A stretch of DNA of 64,000 nt from contig JACHLF010000012.1 of assembly GCA_014204435.1 (NCBI GenBank), positions 32,791 through 96,790 of the forward strand. The letters are read 5' to 3'. The notes under the pieces are model-generated. The model was not told the origin of the DNA. It was given only the letters and a program-made list of their open reading frames with translations, and did not search any database. The position numbers and the translations under genes are program-made. The DNA is from Mycobacteroides chelonae. GTDB lineage: Bacteria; Actinomycetota; Actinomycetes; Mycobacteriales; Mycobacteriaceae. This document shows, in pieces, positions 25,948 to 33,668 of this stretch. Positions within the stretch are counted from its first letter, which is position 1. Each line of letters starts with the position of its first letter.

Positions 25948-26186
25948 CGCGTGCCGTAACGGCGCCGGAACTTCTCGACCTGTCCGGCGGTGTCGACGAT
26001 CCGGCGATCACCGGTCCAGAACGGGTGAGAGTCGGCCGTCACCTCCGCGGTGATCAGCGGGTACTCCTGGCCTTCGAACTCGACGGTGCGCGCGCTGGTC
26101 GCTGTCGAGCGGGTGAGGAACATCTTGCCGGTGGTGGCGTCCTGGAAGACGACGTGATGGTAGTCGGGGTGAATTCCGGGTTTCAT
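25944..26186 (-). CDS. rpmE2: Ribosomal protein L31 type B (zinc-independent)
   Basis: An 80-residue L31: MKPGIHPDYHHVVFQDATTG, SHPFWTGDRRIVDTAGQVEKF. The CxxC zinc pairs of type A L31 are absent, and type B with its longer loop is the version made under zinc limitation to spare ribosomal zinc. It is the last gene of an operon with the GTPase MRF; its ATG shares one base with the MRF stop. Its own stop overlaps the convergent leuA stop (CTAG 25944-25947). Expression should be Zur-repressed. Confidence 0.95.
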   Translation of the reverse strand: MKPGIHPDYHHVVFQDATTGKMFLTRSTATSARTVEFEGQEYPLITAEVTADSHPFWTGDRRIVDTAGQVEKFRRRYGTR

Positions 26187-27373
26187 CAGTGGTTTCCTTC
26201 TGTGTTGTGGTCGCCGTAGGAAAGGAATGCTTCAAGTTCGGACACGTGTTCGCAGGGATCCTCGTGCCAATCACCGAACGGATCGCTGAGCTTGTCCCAG
26301 CATGCCCGGCTTGCCATTTCGGCATCGGTGAGCAGAGCGCCGCGCAATGCGTCGAGCACCTCTGCACTGTCGGCGCCGCATATCAGCACCGTCATCGCGT
26401 TGTGGCGATCCCCAAACCGGTAATCCCACATCAGATCGGCGAATGCCCTGCGTTCCAGGCCGGTTCGTGCAGCTTCAGCTGAATCCATTGCCACTAGCCA
26501 TTTTCCGGCAGCAGATACACGGAGTCCACCGCCTGCAGACTCCAGCCACATGGCCTGCTCATCCTGGGTCGCCAGCCACAACCGGCCCCGGGTTCGGATC
26601 ACGCCGTCGAGCAGCAAGTCGATCGCGGCGTGTAGCCGTTCCGGATGAAAGGGCCTGCGCGCGTTGAATTCCACCAGCGCGACCCTGCCGTCGACGGCCA
26701 GGGACGGCTGACCCGCCAGCAGCGGGCCGTGCGGATCATCGGCGCGGCCGCACCGCGCGTCGTCCTCCAGATGGTCGAGGGCCTGCTCGACGCGGCCGAT
26801 CCCAGCGGCGATGTGCGCCCGGGGCGCCAGGCGGCGCAGTACCGACAGCACCTCGGGTTCGGGGTTGCGCACCACCAGCACGTCGGCGAACTCGGCCTGA
26901 CCGATCGCTACCTGCGCCAGCGTCCGGCCGTCGGGAAGCTCGTCGTCTCCGAGCGCCTGCTCCAGCCAATGCGCACTGTCGATGCAGGCGATCACTCCGG
27001 CGATTTCGACATCGCGTGCCGCCGGTCCGTCGACGTATCCGGGCCCAACCCGCACGGGCACGGTATTAATCGCCCAACAGATCGGATCGGCTTCTAGCCA
27101 GGGCTCCAGATGCAGCACGATGCGGCCCACATCATCCCGGCGATGCAGCTTGCGCAGCAGAACCAGCAGATCGTCGCGAATCGTGCAGGACACGCAGCCG
27201 TGGGCCAGCTCAAGGACGGTTTCAGAGGTGCCTCGGATGCCGGTGACGGTCCGCTTCACGATGTGTCCGTCGAACCTGTGGGTGACGACGACCGTTCCCG
27301 GGTCGTGGGCCAAGACCTGCACGACCGCGTCGGTATCGGTCTGTCCGGACACGAGTAGCACCGGCGTGCGCAT
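26186..27373 (-). CDS. mrf: Zinc-starvation ribosome-hibernation factor MRF (CobW/COG0523-like GTPase)
   Basis: A 395-residue COG0523-related protein: LLVSGQTDTDAVVQVL at the P-loop position (degenerate), the metal-binding cysteines in ELAHGCVSCTIRDDLL, VIACIDSAHWLEQAL, and a CobW C-terminal domain (RFGDRHNAMTVLICGADS). In mycobacteria the protein next to the zinc-free ribosomal operon recruits the hibernation factor Mpy to C-minus ribosomes (established for M. smegmatis). The P-loop lacks the GxxGxGKT consensus (it reads GQTDTD), so nucleotide hydrolysis is doubtful. ATG 27373 follows a GGGGG site and is about 30 bases from the Zur box. Confidence 0.87.
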   Translation of the reverse strand: MRTPVLLVSGQTDTDAVVQVLAHDPGTVVVTHRFDGHIVKRTVTGIRGTSETVLELAHGCVSCTIRDDLLVLLRKLHRRDDVGRIVLHLEPWLEADPICWAINTVPVRVGPGYVDGPAARDVEIAGVIACIDSAHWLEQALGDDELPDGRTLAQVAIGQAEFADVLVVRNPEPEVLSVLRRLAPRAHIAAGIGRVEQALDHLEDDARCGRADDPHGPLLAGQPSLAVDGRVALVEFNARRPFHPERLHAAIDLLLDGVIRTRGRLWLATQDEQAMWLESAGGGLRVSAAGKWLVAMDSAEAARTGLERRAFADLMWDYRFGDRHNAMTVLICGADSAEVLDALRGALLTDAEMASRACWDKLSDPFGDWHEDPCEHVSELEAFLSYGDHNTEGNH

Positions 27374-27401
27374 GACTGCCCCCTTTGACTCCGTAAGGCT
27401 A

Positions 27402-27420
27402 AATGCAAACGATTTTCATT
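27402..27420. promoter_or_regulatory. Zur box between the two zinc-limitation operons
   Basis: AATGCAAACGATTTTCATT is a near-perfect inverted repeat (AATGmAAAy around one central G) and closely matches mycobacterial Zur sites (TGAAAATnATTTTCA type). It lies between mrf (minus) and rpmB (plus). Zinc-bound Zur would repress both operons. Confidence 0.8.
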
Positions 27421-27467
27421 ACTACGAGCTTCACGGTACAGTCCCGGACAGCACTTGTCGAAAACGG

Positions 27468-27487
27468 TTCCCATTATCAAATGGGAA
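27468..27487. promoter_or_regulatory. Second inverted repeat upstream of rpmB
   Basis: TTCCCATT-ATCA-AATGGGAA is a perfect repeat of two eight-base arms. It overlaps a weaker Zur-like stretch (GAAAACGGTTCCCATT). It ends six bases before the GGAGG ribosome binding site of rpmB, so it could be a second Zur operator or an mRNA hairpin affecting L28 translation. Confidence 0.45.
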
Positions 27488-27501
27488 TGAATGGAGGTCC
27501 C

Positions 27502-27738
27502 TTGTCCGCGCATTGCGAGGTGACCGGACGGTCGCCGGGCTTCGGTAACGCGGTGTCGCACTCCCACCGCCGCACCCGTCGCCGCTGGTCACCCAATATT
27601 CAGCTCAGGACGTACTACCTGCCCGCGGAGGACCGCCGCATCAAGCTGCGAGTCAGCACCAAGGGCATCAAGGTGATCGATCGCGACGGTATCGAGGCCG
27701 TGGTGGCACGCCTGCGCGCACAGGGACGGAAGTTCTGA
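27502..27738 (+). CDS. rpmB: Ribosomal protein L28 (zinc-independent paralogue)
   Basis: TTG at 27502 starts SAHCEVTGRSPGFGNAVSHS, the canonical L28 opening; GGAGG at 27494-27498 sits four bases before it. This gives 78 residues, the normal length, whereas upstream ATGs at 27481 and 27487 would add a non-homologous tail. HRRTRRRWSPNIQ is conserved. The usual CxxC zinc pair is reduced to a single Cys. First gene of the L28-L33-S14-S18 operon. Confidence 0.93.
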   Translation: MSAHCEVTGRSPGFGNAVSHSHRRTRRRWSPNIQLRTYYLPAEDRRIKLRVSTKGIKVIDRDGIEAVVARLRAQGRKF

Positions 27739-27902
27739 TGGCCCGCAACGAGATCCGCCCCATCGTGAAGCTGCGGTCCACCGCGGGTACCGGCTACACG
27801 TACGTCACCCGCAAGAACCGGCGTAACGACCCGGACCGGATGGTGCTGCGCAAGTACGACCCCGTAGTGCGCAAGCACGTCGATTTCCGCGAGGAGCGCT
27901 GA
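27738..27902 (+). CDS. rpmG: Ribosomal protein L33 (zinc-independent)
   Basis: A 54-residue L33: MARNEIRPIVKLRSTAGTG, YTYVTRKNRRNDPDRMVL, RKYDPVVRKHVDFREER. There are no cysteines, so it lacks the zinc ribbon of the housekeeping L33. The ATG overlaps the rpmB stop by one base (TGATG). It is shorter than 60 codons and easily missed. Part of the zinc-limitation ribosomal operon. Confidence 0.96.
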   Translation: MARNEIRPIVKLRSTAGTGYTYVTRKNRRNDPDRMVLRKYDPVVRKHVDFREER

Positions 27903-27903
27903 G

Positions 27904-28209
27904 ATGGCCAAGAAGTCAAAGATCGCCAAGAACGAGAAACGTCGCGTCACCGTCGAGCGCTACGCCGAACGGCGCGCAGAGCTCAAGGAGATTATTCGCC
28001 AACCGTCGAGCAGTCACCAGCAGCGCCTGGCCGCGCAGGCCGAGCTGGCCCGGCAGCCGCGCGATGCCAGTGCGGTACGGCTGCGCAATCGCGACGCCGT
28101 CGATGGTCGCCCCCGCGGCTACCTGCGCAAGTTCGGTTTATCCAGGGTGCGGGTTCGTGAACTCGTGCACGACGGGTCGCTGCCCGGCGTCCGGAAAGCG
28201 AGCTGGTGA
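27904..28209 (+). CDS. rpsN: Ribosomal protein S14 (long, zinc-independent)
   Basis: A 101-residue S14: MAKKSKIAKNEKRRVTVERY, RLRNRDAVDGRPRGYLRKFG and RVRVRELVHDGSLPGVRKASW. The short housekeeping form has a CxxC-CxxC ribbon; here the 101-residue cysteine-free form is present, the version used under zinc limitation. It starts one base after the L33 stop. Confidence 0.96.
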   Translation: MAKKSKIAKNEKRRVTVERYAERRAELKEIIRQPSSSHQQRLAAQAELARQPRDASAVRLRNRDAVDGRPRGYLRKFGLSRVRVRELVHDGSLPGVRKASW

Positions 28210-28457
28210 TGGCCACCAAGCCCACACGCAATCGTCGCGCCAAACTCGCCGACACAAAGCCTGCCAAGCCGAATCTCTTTGCCAAACTTGGAGTTTCCTT
28301 GGTGGACTACAAGGACACCAATACCCTACGGCTGTTCCTGTCCGAGCGCGGCAAGATCCGTTCGCGTCGGGTGACTGGCCTGACCGTGCAACAACAGCGC
28401 CAGGTCGCCAATGCGATCAAGAACGCGCGCGAGATGGCGCTGCTGCCCTACGCCTGA
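28209..28457 (+). CDS. rpsR: Ribosomal protein S18 (zinc-independent paralogue)
   Basis: An 82-residue S18: KPNLFAKLGVSLVDYKDTNT, LRLFLSERGKIRSRRVTGLT, QQQRQVANAIKNAREMALLP. It lacks the cysteines found in the housekeeping S18. ATG 28209 overlaps the rpsN stop (TGATG); a GTG one codon upstream is an alternative. Last gene of the operon, whose four proteins replace zinc-binding counterparts and build the C-minus ribosome bound by MRF and Mpy. Confidence 0.95.
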   Translation: MATKPTRNRRAKLADTKPAKPNLFAKLGVSLVDYKDTNTLRLFLSERGKIRSRRVTGLTVQQQRQVANAIKNAREMALLPYA

Positions 28458-28469
28458 CCCCGCCCGATA

Positions 28470-29621
28470 TCACCGAGGCTGCGGAATCGCGTTCTCCAGC
28501 AAGAAGACGTGCTCCGGGCTGATTACCTTGGTGATGGCCGTACCGAACAGCGTGCTGGGCTGCGCGGGCTGCTTGGCCACATCGGTGTTGAGCAGGGCCA
28601 CTACCGTGGTCTGCTCGGCGGGTGAGTAGATGGCCAGCGTCTGATAGCCGGGGATGCTGCCGTTGTGCCCGATCCATCCGTGTGCATCGAAAATCCCTAA
28701 GCCATAGCGGATGTCGTCGGGTACGGGGGGCATCGCCACGGTCTGCAACCGCTGATCCTGAGTCGCGGGCTTGAGGAGCTTGCCGGTTGCCAACGCCGGC
28801 ACCCAGACCCTCAGGTCATCGAGCGTCGAGACCATCGCGCCCGCCCAGGAGGCCCACGATGGGTTCCAGTCGGTGCTGTCGATGACCGGCCCGGTGGGCG
28901 TCAGCTGTGTATAACCCTGCGCGTGCGGATCCGGGATGGTGTTGGCGTCCGGAAAGCTGGTGTGGCTCATGCCGAGTGGCTCGGTAATGTGCCCGCGCAC
29001 GAAAACCGGCAGCGTCTGTCCGCTGACCTTCTCCACCACTTGCCCCAACAGCACGGCGTTGGTGTTGCTGTACTCATAGCCCTGCCCGGGCGGGAAATTC
29101 GGCGGCTGGGCGAAGGCGTAGTCAAACAGCTGCTGGGTGCTGTAGCGGCGACGTGGGTCGGCCTCCAGGTCTCGGCTGAAGACCAGGGACATCGAGTAGT
29201 TGAACAGTCCACTCTGCATCCGGGCGAGTTCACGCAGGGTGATCTCGTTCCCATTCGGGACCCTGTCCACATACTTGGCTATCGGATCGTCAAGCCCCAG
29301 CTTGCCCTCGTCGACGAGCTGCAGCAATGCCGTGACTGTGAAGGTCTTTGTCACACTGCCGATCCGGTGATAGAAGTCCGTCTGCATCGGCGCGTGAGTG
29401 GCGGCGCTCGACACTCCGAACGTGCGCACGTACTTGCCCTTGGGGCCCCATACGCCGACGATCGCCCCCGGCACGCCGGCGTACTTCAGCACCTCGTTGA
29501 TCGCCGAATCAAGCCGGGCCGATGTCGGCGCATCCAGGTCCGTGACGGTGATGGTCGCGCGCGTCCCGCAGCCGCCGACAAGCAGTGCAACGGTCAGCGT
29601 TGCAGCAAGGATTCGACGCAT
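28470..29621 (-). CDS. Lipoprotein serine hydrolase, beta-lactamase/PBP class C fold
   Basis: A 383-residue exported lipoprotein. ATG 29621 gives the leader MRRILAATLTVALLVGGC with a lipobox. The catalytic triad motifs of the serine beta-lactamase family are all seen: SVTK (SxxK, nucleophile), YEYSNTNAVLLG (YxN) and GHNGSIPG (HxG replacing KTG). Members include D-alanyl-D-alanine carboxypeptidases, esterases and EstB-type enzymes, so the substrate is open, though cell-wall peptides or lipid esters are likely. The upstream extension of the frame lacks leader features. Follows the exonuclease gene on the same strand with a 13-base gap. Confidence 0.88.
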   Translation of the reverse strand: MRRILAATLTVALLVGGCGTRATITVTDLDAPTSARLDSAINEVLKYAGVPGAIVGVWGPKGKYVRTFGVSSAATHAPMQTDFYHRIGSVTKTFTVTALLQLVDEGKLGLDDPIAKYVDRVPNGNEITLRELARMQSGLFNYSMSLVFSRDLEADPRRRYSTQQLFDYAFAQPPNFPPGQGYEYSNTNAVLLGQVVEKVSGQTLPVFVRGHITEPLGMSHTSFPDANTIPDPHAQGYTQLTPTGPVIDSTDWNPSWASWAGAMVSTLDDLRVWVPALATGKLLKPATQDQRLQTVAMPPVPDDIRYGLGIFDAHGWIGHNGSIPGYQTLAIYSPAEQTTVVALLNTDVAKQPAQPSTLFGTAITKVISPEHVFLLENAIPQPR

Positions 29622-29634
29622 CAGGCGGGGCTCA

Positions 29635-30618
29635 TCAAAACAGTGAGTACTGAGCTCCGGCGCGGCCGGGAACCGTGAACTGCTCGATATCGGTGCCCCC
29701 GGTAACACGGCCGATCAACGTCATGAACGTCTCGTCGTCCAGGAGCGGCACACCGAGGGATCTGGCATGAAAGCCCTTCCCCTGCTGAGGGTTCGGATGA
29801 TTACAGATCACCATCGAGGTGTCCTCGTCGACCGCGTCAGCGTAGGCGAGACCGGCCTGCATGATCTGTTCGACCAGTTCCTCATGCGTGCGGGCGACCT
29901 CCGCACTGAGCGCCACCCGCATGCCCTGCACCAGCGGCTGCCCGGCGGTATACGGTCCGGGGTTGAGCCAGTGGCACGGCTGACGGGACGCCAGCGTCTT
30001 CAACGGCCGCAGCTCGTCGTGAGTAACACGGCCGTTGGGCCAGCGCGTGCGCGTGGTCTCGCGGATCGGCAGCCAGATGCTGCGTTCGCGTGCCCGGTCC
30101 AGCACCTTCGGCAGCACCTCGGCAAGCACCCGGGCATCGTCGTAGGCGTCGTGGGCCTTGAGCTGCTCGACACCCCAGTGCGCGGCCAGGGTCTCCAGGC
30201 GCAGGTTGGGGGTGTCCAGGCCCAGGCGCCGGGTCAACTCGACAGTGCACATCACCGCCTCGGTGGGCAGCTCAGCGCCGGCCAGCTCGGCCTCGGCCGC
30301 CAGGAATGAGTAGTCGAATCCGACGTTGTGGGCGACCAGGGTCCGTCCCCGCAGCAGTGCGATGAGATCGGGGACGACATCCGCGAACTCCGGTTGCCCC
30401 TCCAACATCTCCGGGGTGAGACCGTGCACATGCGTTGGGCCCGGATCGACACCGGGATTGAGCAGGCTCACCACGCTGTCGGTGATGGTCCCATCCGCAT
30501 CCAGCGCCAGTGCGGCGAGGCTGATGACACGCGCCCGACCGGGCTGAAAGCCGGAAGTCTCCAGGTCAACCACGACCCACGTGGGGCTGTGGTCGGGGGT
30601 CTGCCCCCAGATCGGCAT
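29635..30618 (-). CDS. dnaQ: DEDDh 3'-5' exonuclease with BRCT domain (DnaQ-like)
   Basis: A 327-residue protein. The N-terminal exonuclease has WVVVDLETSGFQ (Exo I, D and E), LVAHNVGFDYSFL (Exo II) and LKAHDAYDDARVLAEVL (Exo III, H and D). The C-terminal 100 residues (GMRVALSAEVARTHEELVEQ, then SMVICNHPNPQQGKGFHARS) look like a BRCT module, a combination known from actinobacterial DnaQ proteins such as Rv3711c. The M. tuberculosis replicative proofreader is the PHP domain of DnaE1, so this enzyme is probably auxiliary in repair. The start at 30618 is chosen at MPIWGQTPDHSP. Confidence 0.9.
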   Translation of the reverse strand: MPIWGQTPDHSPTWVVVDLETSGFQPGRARVISLAALALDADGTITDSVVSLLNPGVDPGPTHVHGLTPEMLEGQPEFADVVPDLIALLRGRTLVAHNVGFDYSFLAAEAELAGAELPTEAVMCTVELTRRLGLDTPNLRLETLAAHWGVEQLKAHDAYDDARVLAEVLPKVLDRARERSIWLPIRETTRTRWPNGRVTHDELRPLKTLASRQPCHWLNPGPYTAGQPLVQGMRVALSAEVARTHEELVEQIMQAGLAYADAVDEDTSMVICNHPNPQQGKGFHARSLGVPLLDDETFMTLIGRVTGGTDIEQFTVPGRAGAQYSLF

Positions 30619-30653
30619 GACTGAAGGATGACATGTAGGACAGACAAGCCGCT

Positions 30654-31847
30654 CTAGGCGCGCGGGGTACGCAGCACCTGCCGGCCGATGGCGTACTTGT
30701 GCACCTCGGTGGGCCCGTCGTAGAGGCGGAACGCACGCATGTCCCGGAAGATCATCTCCACCGGCGTCTCGTCGCTGATACCGATGCCACCGAGCACCTG
30801 AACGCACCGGTCGGTCACCTTGAACAGCTCCTCGGAGACGAACGACTTGGCCATCGAGCTTTCGTGACGTCCCTTGGCGCCGTTGTCCATCATCCAGCAG
30901 GCGTGCCAGATGGTGAGGCGACATTGATGCAGCGCGATCTCGTTGTCGGCGAGCATGAAGGAGACTCCCTGGTGCTCACCGATGGTCTTGCCGAACGAGG
31001 TCCGGGTGCGCGCGTAATCGACCGCGATGTCCTGAGCGCGAGAGGCGGCGCCGAGCCAACGCATGCAGTGCGTCAATCGCGCCGGGGCCAGCCGCAACTG
31101 CGCGTACCGGAATGCCTGGCCAGTCTCCCCGAGCAGAGCCTCACGCGGCAGGGTCAGGTTGTCGAATCGCACGACCGCATGGCCCTCGGCGTAGTTGCGG
31201 TCCATAGTGTTCATGATTCGTTCGATCACAATCCCGCCTGCGGAAATCCCAGCGTCTCCATCGCACAGGAACAGCGTGGGCCCCTCCGGCAGATGGTCGT
31301 TGGCCTCCAGGTTGGCCATGATGATCCACGTCTTGGCACCGCGCGCTCCGGTAATGAGCCACTTGCGCCCGTTGATGACGAAGTTCTGACCGTCAAAGGT
31401 GGCCGAGGTCTTGAGCTGCGAGGGGTCCGATCCGGCTCCGTCGGGTTCGGTCATCGCGAACGCCGAGCGCTGATGCCCCTCGATGACAGGCTTGAGGAAC
31501 CGCTGCGCCTGCTCTTCGTTGGTGATCTTGCCGAGCAGGAACATGTTGCCCTCATCGGGCGCCGCGCAGTTCATGGCGATGGGGCCCAGGGTGGACCAGC
31601 CCGCCGCCTCGAAGATGACCGCCTGTCCGATATGTGAAAGACCCCAGCCACCATGAGATTCCGGCGCCTGCACGGTCAGCAGTCCGGCTTCACGAGCCTT
31701 ACCGACCAGTTCGTCGCGCAGTTCGTCGGTCGGCCCGTGCGCGGTCAGACGAGGGTCACGCTCGTAGGGGATCACGGTCTCGGTGACGAACTCGCGCACC
31801 CGCTGCGCCTTGACGGCCAGCTCTTCCGGAATGCTGAAGTCGATCAT
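30654..31847 (-). CDS. Acyl-CoA dehydrogenase (FadE family)
   Basis: A 397-residue acyl-CoA dehydrogenase: GPIAMNCAAPDEGNMFLL, AFAMTEPDGAGSDPSQLKTS (FAD/substrate loop), FVINGRKWLITGA, TRTSFGKTIGEHQGVSFMLA, CVQVLGGIGISDETPVEMIF and the C-terminal RLYDGPTEVHKYAIGRQVL, with the E of YDGPTEVH at the catalytic-base position of one subclass. Catalyses alpha,beta-dehydrogenation of an acyl-CoA. Starts at ATG 31847 with GAGGGAG eight bases upstream; overlaps the APH-like kinase gene stop (ATGA). Operon order is kinase then dehydrogenase, as in acyl-CoA dehydrogenase 10/11-type pairs. Confidence 0.93.
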   Translation of the reverse strand: MIDFSIPEELAVKAQRVREFVTETVIPYERDPRLTAHGPTDELRDELVGKAREAGLLTVQAPESHGGWGLSHIGQAVIFEAAGWSTLGPIAMNCAAPDEGNMFLLGKITNEEQAQRFLKPVIEGHQRSAFAMTEPDGAGSDPSQLKTSATFDGQNFVINGRKWLITGARGAKTWIIMANLEANDHLPEGPTLFLCDGDAGISAGGIVIERIMNTMDRNYAEGHAVVRFDNLTLPREALLGETGQAFRYAQLRLAPARLTHCMRWLGAASRAQDIAVDYARTRTSFGKTIGEHQGVSFMLADNEIALHQCRLTIWHACWMMDNGAKGRHESSMAKSFVSEELFKVTDRCVQVLGGIGISDETPVEMIFRDMRAFRLYDGPTEVHKYAIGRQVLRTPRA

Positions 31848-32884
31848 ATTTCTCCCTCGGTGAATTGTGTTGACGCCCAATCAAGTACGGCCATGGCGAT
31901 GTTCTGAAACTCCGGGTAATCCGCGCCGACCAAGTCGCCGGATTGCCACTTGCGATACAACTGCATCCACGCGACGGCCAGCCGGAGCCGCGCGCAGGCC
32001 ACATGCCAATGCAGCGGGCGCGGCGCGGTTCCTGTCGCAGCGAAATAGGCGTCAATGACGTCTCGTCGACTACCGAATCCCACTGCGGTCGTAGGCATTT
32101 GATTGACAGCACGCACCGCCGCCGGGTCTCCCGGTTCCATCCAGTACGACACCAGAATCGCCAGATCGAACAGCGGACAGCCTCGGGTGGTCATGTCCCA
32201 GTCAATGATGGCATTGGGCGACAACGTCTCCCGATCGACGAGCATGTTGTCGAGCTTGAGATCCATGTGCAGCAGTGAAACTCCCGCGGGATCGGGGATC
32301 TGCTGCCGCAGGCGTGAGATCAGGTCCGTGACGACCCCGGGCAGGCCGTCCGGCCAGACCGCGGCGGCGCGGCGTGTCCAACCGGTGAGCTGACGTTCCA
32401 GCAGCCCCTCCGGCCTACCCAGCTCGCCCAGACCCACAGCCTCGGGCACCACCCGGTGTAGAGCCGTCATGGCCTCGATCAGGGTATCGGTGACCCGCGC
32501 CGGAGCGTCGTCAGGCAATCCGGGGGGCAACTCGCCGCCGATTGCCACGCCCTCGCGATACTCGAGGAACTGAAAGGGTGCGGCCACGACGTCCAGCTCA
32601 TCGCAGTACAGCAGCCCTCGCGGGGCCAGCGCAAAGCCCGCGTTGAGCCGCGACAGCACCCGCCATTCGCGGGCCATATCGTTGGCGCCCTCGGCGATCG
32701 GGCCCGCGGGCGGGCGCCGGAACACCGCCGGTCGGCCATCGAGCGCCACCAGATAGTTCAGATTGGCCTTGCCGCCAGCGAATTGTCGCGCCGCCGATAC
32801 GTCCAGAATGTGTCCCTGTCGCGCCACCCAGACCGAGAGCGCGGCCCAGTCCTGTGACGTCGTCTCAGCTGTGGCCCGGAACAC
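31844..32884 (-). CDS. Aminoglycoside-phosphotransferase-family kinase, ACAD10/11-like partner
   Basis: A 346-residue APH-fold kinase: GGKANLNYLVALDGRPAVFRR for the nucleotide loop, EWRVLSRLNAG, SLLHMDLKLDNMLVD for the catalytic loop (H-x-D-x4-N), IIDWDMTTRGCPLFDLAIL for the metal loop. It is coupled to an acyl-CoA dehydrogenase; in animals the same two domains form ACAD10/11, which phosphorylate and eliminate 4-hydroxyacyl-CoAs, so that chemistry is a strong inference. The GTG at 32884 has TAGGGT seven bases upstream (leaderless), and an operator just behind it. GTG 32938, overlapping the MarR stop, is an alternative start. Confidence 0.85.
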   Translation of the reverse strand: MFRATAETTSQDWAALSVWVARQGHILDVSAARQFAGGKANLNYLVALDGRPAVFRRPPAGPIAEGANDMAREWRVLSRLNAGFALAPRGLLYCDELDVVAAPFQFLEYREGVAIGGELPPGLPDDAPARVTDTLIEAMTALHRVVPEAVGLGELGRPEGLLERQLTGWTRRAAAVWPDGLPGVVTDLISRLRQQIPDPAGVSLLHMDLKLDNMLVDRETLSPNAIIDWDMTTRGCPLFDLAILVSYWMEPGDPAAVRAVNQMPTTAVGFGSRRDVIDAYFAATGTAPRPLHWHVACARLRLAVAWMQLYRKWQSGDLVGADYPEFQNIAMAVLDWASTQFTEGEI

Positions 32885-32906
32885 ACGCGTTACCCTAGCC
32901 GCCCAC

Positions 32907-32922
32907 CCAACCGACTGGTTGG
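32907..32922. promoter_or_regulatory. Operator of the kinase/acyl-CoA dehydrogenase operon
   Basis: CCAACC-gact-GGTTGG is an inverted repeat with six-base arms. It lies immediately upstream of the TAGGGT -10 (32892-32897), in the -35/-10 spacer, where a repressor would block the promoter. AACCGACTGGTTGG matches the 4818 operator in 12 of 14 positions. Confidence 0.6.
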
Positions 32923-32934
32923 CTGGGGAGATGC

Positions 32935-33372
32935 TCACGCGTTTTCGCCACCGGCGTCAATCAGCCGCCCGAGTATCCGCCTGAGCTCACGTTGATCGTC
33001 GGCGCCGAGCCTGCCGAACATCTCGTCCTCCGCCGCCCAGATCGCCGACTCCACACGTTTGAGCAGCGCCCTGCCCTTGGCGGTGACCCGCGCCGGTAAC
33101 GCCCGCCCCGAGGCAGGCACCGTGGGCCGGGACACCAACGCCTCGTTCTGCAGCCCGTTGAGAACCTGATTCATCGCCTGCGCCGACACATTGTGTTCAC
33201 GTGCCAGCTCGGCGCTGGTGCGCCCGGGGCATTCGTTGAGCATTCGCAGGCACATGAACTCCGGCATACCGAGCCCGAGGGGCCGTAGCGCGGCAAGGAC
33301 CTGCGGACGCATCACGGCGCCCGCCCTGAACATCAGGTAGCCCAGTGGCTCGACCTCATCGGATTCGCTCAT
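32935..33372 (-). CDS. MarR-family transcriptional regulator
   Basis: A 145-residue winged-helix regulator starting MSESDEVEPLG at ATG 33372: LGMPEFMCLRMLNECPGRTS, AELAREHNVSAQAMNQVLNG (recognition helix), LQNEALVSRPTVPASGRALPARVTAKG (wing) and a C-terminal dimer helix. The long open frame upstream to 33525 has no regulator character. It is encoded just before the kinase/acyl-CoA dehydrogenase operon on the same strand, but the operator there looks more TetR-like, so whether it acts locally is unknown. Confidence 0.87.
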   Translation of the reverse strand: MSESDEVEPLGYLMFRAGAVMRPQVLAALRPLGLGMPEFMCLRMLNECPGRTSAELAREHNVSAQAMNQVLNGLQNEALVSRPTVPASGRALPARVTAKGRALLKRVESAIWAAEDEMFGRLGADDQRELRRILGRLIDAGGENA

Positions 33373-33562
33373 CGCAAGCATCCTGGCATGAACCTTCCAG
33401 GACCTGCGCAGGCTCTCGACTCTTAGGCCCGCAGTGCCCCCGCAGTGGATCCTGGCGATTCGCCACTTCTGTCGAGCATTCCCCGAAGCCAAGAATGCCC
33501 GGCCCGGTGAATCCTTGCCGTGCAATGGATTACCACTGCATGCTAGATTCTCAGGATACTCA

Positions 33563-33579
33563 TATCAAGAAACTTGACA
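33563..33579. promoter_or_regulatory. Operator 1 upstream of the winged-helix gene
   Basis: TATCAA-GAAAC-TTGACA, an inverted repeat with five-base spacer and one mismatch; the core TCAAG-AAA-CTTGA is perfect. A second copy follows 35 bases downstream. The gap 33373-33668 holds these two sites and no gene. Confidence 0.6.
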
Positions 33580-33597
33580 TGTCCAATTCGACGCAGG

Positions 33598-33614
33598 TAT
33601 CAAGGATGTTGATA
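33598..33614. promoter_or_regulatory. Operator 2 upstream of the winged-helix gene
   Basis: TATCAA-GGATG-TTGATA, a perfect inverted repeat extended by G and C on the outside (33597-33615). It shares TATCAAG and TTGAyA with operator 1. The 35-base distance between centres is between three and three and a half helical turns. The gene starts 55 bases downstream, so the encoded winged-helix protein may bind its own promoter. Confidence 0.6.
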
Positions 33615-33668
33615 CGGGTTCAGCCGGCGACAGGCCAGCTGCCTGATCATCCAGAAAGGGAGAGTTGA

